A DNA stretch of 64,000 bases from an uncultured Subdoligranulum sp. (GTDB lineage Bacteria; Bacillota; Clostridia; Oscillospirales; Ruminococcaceae): assembly GCF_963931595.1 (NCBI RefSeq), contig NZ_OZ007030.1, forward strand, positions 1,356,481 to 1,420,480, in the 5' to 3' direction. The notes beneath the pieces were generated by a model that was not told the origin of the DNA, made no database searches, and saw only the letters and a list, made by a program, of their open reading frames with translations. Shown here piece after piece: positions 59,864 to 64,000 of this stretch; the stretch's first letter is position 1; each line of letters starts with the position of its first letter. Position numbers and translations under genes: made by a program.

Positions 59864-59927
59864 TTACATCAAAACAGCGAGATAGTCCCTCCTTAAGGGA
59901 GGCGTCTGTCTCGCTGTTTTGATGTAA
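59864..59927. terminator. Long inverted repeat after the MFS gene
   Basis: TTACATCAAAACAGCGAGA and its exact complement, separated by a centre with a second small stem TCCCT-n5-AGGGA. The 19-bp arms give a very stable hairpin. The A-rich 5' and T-rich 3' arms would act as a terminator in both directions; it may also mark the end of a transferred segment. Confidence 0.7.
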
Positions 59928-59950
59928 AAGCAGATTGAAAACTGATGTGT

Positions 59951-60238
59951 TTATCTATTTTCTTTATTGGAAGTGTCTTTCTGTAAAACTCGCCATTGCT
60001 TCTGAGCTTTATTTTTTCCGCAACCATCGCAGGAATATGGCCACTGGAGTTTCCACTCGGTACATTCTTCCAGGGTGATCGTTTTCTCTCGCAATTCTCT
60101 TTTGCGTATTTTCCATTCCTTCAGGTAATCATCCATGAATGTGTTTTGAAACCATAACATGGTGGGATCATGCAACAGCCAGTTATCGTTATCACTGTAT
60201 TCGATTTTGAATTCATGAATGGAGTTATAATGATCCAT
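59951..60238 (-). CDS. Hypothetical protein
   Basis: 95 residues from an ATG at 60238 (the frame is open to 60319 but overlaps the recombinase remnant). It has several Trp residues and CDGCGKNK near the C-terminus. No good ribosome site is seen. It may be a fragment of a longer gene cut when the recombinase element arrived or decayed. Confidence 0.35.
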   Translation of the reverse strand: MDHYNSIHEFKIEYSDNDNWLLHDPTMLWFQNTFMDDYLKEWKIRKRELREKTITLEECTEWKLQWPYSCDGCGKNKAQKQWRVLQKDTSNKENR

Positions 60239-60958
60239 CTGTCGCAGAACTATGGGAGTACTTTCTCCTCTATCTGGTAAAAGAAAAGCGGGTGGGAACC
60301 AGCACCGTTGATCAGGCACGGAAATTTGGCCGCACTTACATACTGCCTGTATGCGGGAACTTACGAATTTCTCGCTTGAATGAGGGTCACCTGCAAAGAG
60401 TGCTCAATCTTTCCGCGCAGAAAGGTTGTCTGCGACAAGATACGCACCGTCCTTCGAAAGGGCCGCTCAGCCTGAAATCCCTGCGCGGATTACGCAACAT
60501 AGAACAGCAATTTGTAAAATGGTGCCGTATCAATGGTTATACCGCCCTGGCACTGGAAGTCGGAGAGACAACCAGCGGGAAAAAAACAGAACGCCGGGCG
60601 AACCTTTGGGCTGAATTCGTTTGCCCGCCGGATTGTTGAGCAACAGCTGGAGCTACTTCACGCCATCGGGATGCCTACAGCCCCGGAAAGCCCTTTGTTT
60701 CCAGTCATAAACCAACAGAGCCGGTATCAATGAAAGTCTTATGCGCACTCTAATGGCATCACAGCCATCAGCTGCTATGAAATGCGCCACACCTTTATCC
60801 CTTTGGCGCAGAACCTGCCGGAAGGAGATCTATGAAGATTGTGTGGTCAATCTGCCAGCATGGATACAGGGGGTGTGTATGCGCATAAACTATGCGATGA
60901 CGATCCCCGCATTGCCGGAGAGGTGGACCAAATTTTAGGGAGGTACCTTGATAATTGA
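60213..60958 (+). pseudogene. Decayed tyrosine recombinase/integrase
   Basis: A SAM-like core-binding domain is readable from about 60213 to 60550 (LVKEKRVGTSTVDQARKFGR, then QFVKWCRINGY). The catalytic part appears later in another frame (CYEMRHTF at about 60776-60800) and, after a stop and shift, CGQSASMDTGGVYAHKL, with the expected catalytic Tyr. At least two frame changes and a stop disable it. It lies 80 bases from tRNA-Tyr, a common integration target, so it is likely the relic of an element. Confidence 0.85.
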
Positions 60959-61004
60959 TAACCACCGAAAGTGGGGTCCTAAACGGGGTCCCCAAACAAA
61001 AAAA

Positions 61005-61038
61005 GCCTCGTAGAATATCGATTCTACGAGGTCTTTTT
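61005..61038 (-). terminator. Terminator of tRNA-Tyr
   Basis: CCTCGTAGAAT / ATTCTACGAGG stem (11 bp, loop of 4), followed on the minus strand by a run of T. It immediately follows the tRNA 3' end. Confidence 0.92.
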
Positions 61039-61123
61039 TGGTGGGAGCTGGTGGATTCGAACCACCGAAGCATTAAGCAGCAGATTTACAGTCTGTCCCC
61101 ATTGGCCACTCGGGAAAGCTCCC
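61039..61123 (-). tRNA. tRNA-Tyr (GTA)
   Basis: 85 bases with an encoded CCA. Acceptor GGGAGCU/AGCUCCC, anticodon GTA in the loop CTGTAAA, a long variable arm and the T arm GGTGGTTCGAATCCACC. Confidence 0.95.
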
Positions 61124-61162
61124 TTATTTTGTTTTGTGCACCGCAGTTCCGAGTGCTTGATT

Positions 61163-61191
61163 ATTATAGCAAAACAAAAAGAGAAATGCAA
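61163..61191 (-). promoter_or_regulatory. Promoter of tRNA-Tyr
   Basis: Minus-strand TTGCAT, 17-base spacer, TATAAT, about 33 bases before the tRNA. Confidence 0.8.
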
Positions 61192-61404
61192 GCCTTTTTT
61201 TGATTTTTTTTACTATTTTTTTGAAGAATTTTATGGCTCAGCAAAACACACGTATCCACGTCATTTATAACGCATTTTGGCATCCTATGTGGTCGTTCAC
61301 TTCGGGTAGCATTCATTGACTTCGTCAGCTTTCGCGCATCGTGGGTCTTTTTGACAAGTAGCCCGGCAAGAAAGCGGTGTCCCCGTAGGCGCCCCGCGGC
61401 CGAC

Positions 61405-61433
61405 TTGCATTTTCTCCGGGAATTGGCTATAAT
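61405..61433 (+). promoter_or_regulatory. Promoter upstream of tRNA-Arg
   Basis: TTGCAT (61405-61410), 17-base spacer, TATAAT (61428-61433), the same form as the tRNA-Tyr promoter. It leaves about 130 bases of leader containing GGAGTCA-tgcc-TGACTCC. The rest of 61192-61569 has no gene. Confidence 0.65.
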
Positions 61434-61569
61434 AACATAGTTGCTCGTGATAAGTCCTATTTCCTTTCACTCTATTAAGCCAGTGGAGTCATGCCTGACT
61501 CCTGAGGTCACGTCGCAATAATCTCCTTGATAAAAAGGTGACTGTCAAAAGCCAAATAAAATTATACCT

Positions 61570-61646
61570 GTCTCTGTAGCTCAGTTGGATAGAGCGACCG
61601 CCTCCTAAGCGGTAGGCCGGAGGTTCAATTCCTCTCAGGGACACCA
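61570..61646 (+). tRNA. tRNA-Arg (CCT)
   Basis: 77 bases with encoded CCA. Acceptor GTCTCTG/CAGGGAC with one G-T pair, anticodon loop CTCCTAA (anticodon CCT), T arm GGAGGTTCAATTCCTCT. Confidence 0.95.
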
Positions 61647-61650
61647 ACTT

Positions 61651-61695
61651 AAAAGCCAGACGTCCTTGTGTAATCAAGGCGCTCTGGCTTTTCCT
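61651..61695 (+). terminator. Terminator of tRNA-Arg
   Basis: AAAAGCCAGA / TCTGGCTTTT, 10-bp stem with an inner CCTTG/CAAGG stem, T-rich end. The following 61696-62050 shows no gene. Confidence 0.8.
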
Positions 61696-62054
61696 ATTCT
61701 GCCGGGGATCCGAACAGCGCAATGTAACCCCCGTTCATTTGAGGAAGATTTTCATTCCCGATTCACCGGCTCCCGCCAGCAAAAATCTCACAGAACTTTT
61801 GTGATAGGTGATCCCCCTTCCCCTGATTGTACAGACGGCGCAAAAAGAACCTCTATGTAAAAGACGTTCTTTTAACAGGCATGGTACTGCTGATACCACG
61901 TCATACTATAACACAGGTATGCAGCCAACTGGCAAGATGCTCTGTTCCCTGTTTGAGGCGAAATTTCTGTTCAAACCATATCGCACCTCTAGGTAGGCGC
62001 CTCGCTGTCTTTCGGAAGGCACTTGCTTTTCCTGATTTATTTCATATAAAGCAC

Positions 62055-62091
62055 GGAATCCCCGCCGGTTCAAGTCTCCATCGGGGATTCC
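62055..62091 (-). terminator. Terminator of the antiporter gene
   Basis: GGAATCCCCG / CGGGGATTCC, 10-bp stem, 14 bases after the antiporter stop on the minus strand; the T run is weak. Confidence 0.6.
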
Positions 62092-62104
62092 CAAAATCAT
62101 AGAT

Positions 62105-63715
62105 TCAGGCCGTCTTGGGCTGCGTCAGGGACTCGGCCAGCACCAGCACATCCCCGGGGTTGATCACCGTCCGCCCCGTCGGGATCATCGTTTCGATGCC
62201 TCGCTTGACAAGGATTACCAGACATCCTTCCGGTACCGGCAATTCAGCCAGCGATTTTCCCGCCCAGCGATCACCGCGTTCCACATTGATCTCGTGCAGC
62301 GAAATATTTTCTCGATCTTCAAACGCACGGGCTGCCAGTACCAGCAGATCGCCGGCCTGCAGTCGGGTGGCTCCGTCCGGGACGATCGTCTCTTTGCCGC
62401 GCACGATCATTGTCACCAGCAGTTCCGGCGGAAGCGCCGCTTCCCGCAGCGTGCATCCGCACCAAGGATGCCCACTTCCCAGATGGATCTTGATGAAATC
62501 CACATCACTCTCTGCCTGATAATCATTAAATGTCTTAGCCACATCCTCGTTATGGTCGATCATGGAGAAATGTCTGGCGGCCTTGGGAAGCAGTGATCCC
62601 TGCAGCGCAATGGAAAACAATACGATGCAGAACACCAGATTGAACAAATTATTGCGCGTCTGCACGCCGCTGAGCACCGCCGAAATGGCAAACACGATGG
62701 AAGCTGCCCCTCGCAACCCGGCCCAGGAGACGATTCCGATCTGTCCCCACCGTGCGCGGAACGGCAGCAGCAGCACTGTAACCACCGCAGGGCGGGCCAC
62801 CAGCGTAAGAAACAGCATAATTCCCAGCGCAGGCAGCAGCAGTTCCGGCAGTTCTGAGGGCGTCACCAGAAGCCCAAGCAGGAAAAAAATGATTACCTGT
62901 GAGACATCAGTGAGTACATCAAAGAAATGAACCAGATACCGCTTTTGGGAAAGACTGGTATTTCCCAGTGTGATGCCGCACAGGTACACGCTGAGATATC
63001 CATTGCCGCCAAGCACCGCGGGCAACGCATAGGCCAGCAGCATGACCGCGAAAAGCAGCACCGTGCGGTTCTGCTGGGACTCGAGAAAACTTTGCCGAAG
63101 CAGCCATACTGCCCCCTTGCCGATCAGGATACCGCACAATACGCCCAGACTGATCTGCTGCAGCAGCACCAGCGGAATGGAGACCTTCTCCCCCGCCATC
63201 AGTGACAGTGTAACGGTAGTCAGCATATAGGACATGGGGTCGTTGGAGCCGGATTCCACCTCGAGCAGGGAGTCGGTATGATATTTGAGCGCCAGTTTGT
63301 TGGTACGCAGAATGTTGAACACAGACGCAGCATCGGTGGACGATATGACTGAACCGATGAGCAAACTTTCCATCCAGGGGAGGCTCAGGGCAAAATGTGC
63401 AAACAAAGCCACCGCACCGGCGGTTCCCGCCACGCCCGCTGTGGAGAGCAGCACCGACTGTGCCAAAACCGGGCGGGCTGCCTGCAGATTGGTACCGAAT
63501 CCACCGTAAAACATAATAAAGATCAGGCAGACCGAACAAATCAGGTTGACGGCGGCATAGTCATTGAACACAATGCGGAACAATCCGTTTTCCCCAAAAC
63601 ACATGCCCAGTGCGATAAAGATCAAGAGTGAAGGCACCGGAATTTTTTCCAGGAAACGACTCATCAGTATGCAGATCAGAACGACCGCACCGGCAAGTAA
63701 AATAGCTTCATTCAC
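62105..63715 (-). CDS. K+/H+ antiporter with TrkA-C domains (CvrA/NhaP2-like)
   Basis: 536 residues from a GTG at 63715, which has GGAGG at 8 bases; a GTG three codons earlier is too close to the site. About 12 membrane helices belong to the CPA1/2 exchanger fold: GSVISSTDAASVFNIL near 120 and EVESGSNDPMSYML near 155 include the ion-binding Asp. Two TrkA-C (RCK_C) domains follow at about 400-465 and 470-530, which bind nucleotide or ions and gate the exchanger. It exports K+ or Na+ for protons across the inner membrane. Confidence 0.9.
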   Translation of the reverse strand: MNEAILLAGAVVLICILMSRFLEKIPVPSLLIFIALGMCFGENGLFRIVFNDYAAVNLICSVCLIFIMFYGGFGTNLQAARPVLAQSVLLSTAGVAGTAGAVALFAHFALSLPWMESLLIGSVISSTDAASVFNILRTNKLALKYHTDSLLEVESGSNDPMSYMLTTVTLSLMAGEKVSIPLVLLQQISLGVLCGILIGKGAVWLLRQSFLESQQNRTVLLFAVMLLAYALPAVLGGNGYLSVYLCGITLGNTSLSQKRYLVHFFDVLTDVSQVIIFFLLGLLVTPSELPELLLPALGIMLFLTLVARPAVVTVLLLPFRARWGQIGIVSWAGLRGAASIVFAISAVLSGVQTRNNLFNLVFCIVLFSIALQGSLLPKAARHFSMIDHNEDVAKTFNDYQAESDVDFIKIHLGSGHPWCGCTLREAALPPELLVTMIVRGKETIVPDGATRLQAGDLLVLAARAFEDRENISLHEINVERGDRWAGKSLAELPVPEGCLVILVKRGIETMIPTGRTVINPGDVLVLAESLTQPKTA

Positions 63716-63787
63716 AAGCAGCACCTCCTTTGGAGTATAAAAAATCGCGCCGCGATATCAACATGGCATCGCAGCGCGATATAAAAG

Positions 63788-63868
63788 TGCGGCTAACAGG
63801 ACTTGAACCTGCACGTCGTGGACACTGGACCCTAAAACCAGCGCGTCTGCCAATTCCGCCATAGCCGC
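63788..63868 (-). tRNA. tRNA-Leu (TAG)
   Basis: 81 bases, CCA not encoded. Acceptor GCGGCTA/TAGCCGC, anticodon loop TTTAGGG with TAG, long variable arm GTGTCCACGACGTGC, T arm GCAGGTTCAAGTCCTGT. Confidence 0.93.
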
Positions 63869-63916
63869 ATAGCACAATTTAGTGTAGCAACTTTGGCAGT
63901 CTTTGTCAATGGCAGG

Positions 63917-64000
63917 TCACTGCGGAATCACACCGTCGGCATCCGCTTCCACCGGGTCGGCGTATACCGCATACCGGCGATCCGTGTGGGTCAGGATTCC
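63917..64000 (-). CDS. 3' end of an unknown gene (partial)
   Basis: The last 27 codons and a TGA of a frame that continues past the right edge. The end reads GILTHTDRRYAVYADPVEA and is acidic. Too short for a family call. It is oriented like the tRNA-Leu and antiporter genes. Confidence 0.45.
   Translation of the reverse strand, partial: GILTHTDRRYAVYADPVEADADGVIPQ

Noticed and set aside
62055-62091. tRNA fragment
   Set aside because: The loop contains GGTTCAAGTC, like a T loop, but the flanking stem does not fit a T arm; a terminator hairpin explains the sequence.

Overview
The window is about 64 kb of a GC-rich Firmicutes chromosome. Gene content and codon use point to Oscillospiraceae/Ruminococcaceae, of the Gemmiger, Subdoligranulum or Faecalibacterium type. 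This assignment rests on protein style (DUF5685-DnaJ cluster, DUF4127, DUF4340/GldG ABC cluster, comM, RpiR-GH20 locus), not on a 16S gene, and is an inference.

Positions 1 to about 29,518 are the right part of an integrated temperate siphophage. Its left end lies outside the window. Almost everything runs leftwards on the minus strand from a near-consensus early promoter (26333-26361). First comes a block of small early genes (21.6-26.3 kb) with three copies of an 87-bp triple-hairpin repeat. Next is a replication and partition module: an HUH-type Rep, a VRR-NUC nuclease, ParA and a ParB-like protein. Then come an MT-A70 methyltransferase split at a run of seven G, an ASCH protein, a second DNA methyltransferase and an ArpU-like late regulator. 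The late genes follow: HNH, small and large terminase, portal, ClpP-type protease, HK97 major capsid, connectors, major tail protein, tail chaperones with a candidate -1 slippery site, tape measure, distal tail, and a Tal-like protein cut by the window edge. The lysogeny module on the plus strand (26.4-29.5 kb) has a small lipoprotein, a CI-like repressor and a large serine recombinase. The recombinase lies directly against the 3' half of comM, broken at its P-loop, so comM is the attachment site and the lysogen has a split comM.

Positions 29.5-57.7 kb are core chromosome. In order: the comM 3' fragment; a glycosyltransferase and a lipoprotein NagZ-type hexosaminidase; a four-gene Gld-like ABC system; asnB; divergent coaBC and coaX; galK divergent from an AraC regulator; an RlmD-type rRNA methyltransferase; a zinc-ribbon membrane protein, a DUF5685 protein and a DnaJ protein. 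Then comes a probable hexosamine-glycan operon (GH20, binding protein, two permeases, a glycosidase-like/GNAT/GNAT fusion, DUF4127) divergent from an RpiR/MurR regulator.

Positions 57.7-64 kb are more plastic. They hold an MFS efflux-type gene behind a leader-peptide attenuator with mutually exclusive hairpins, a decayed tyrosine recombinase beside tRNA-Tyr, tRNA-Arg, a K+/H+ antiporter-like gene, tRNA-Leu and the 3' end of one more gene.

The most distinctive items are the MFS attenuator, the repeated triple-hairpin element of the phage early region, the HUH Rep/ParAB module in an integrated phage, the two frameshift sites (tail chaperone, MT-A70), and the glycosidase-like/GNAT/GNAT fusion with DUF4127 in the hexosamine operon.
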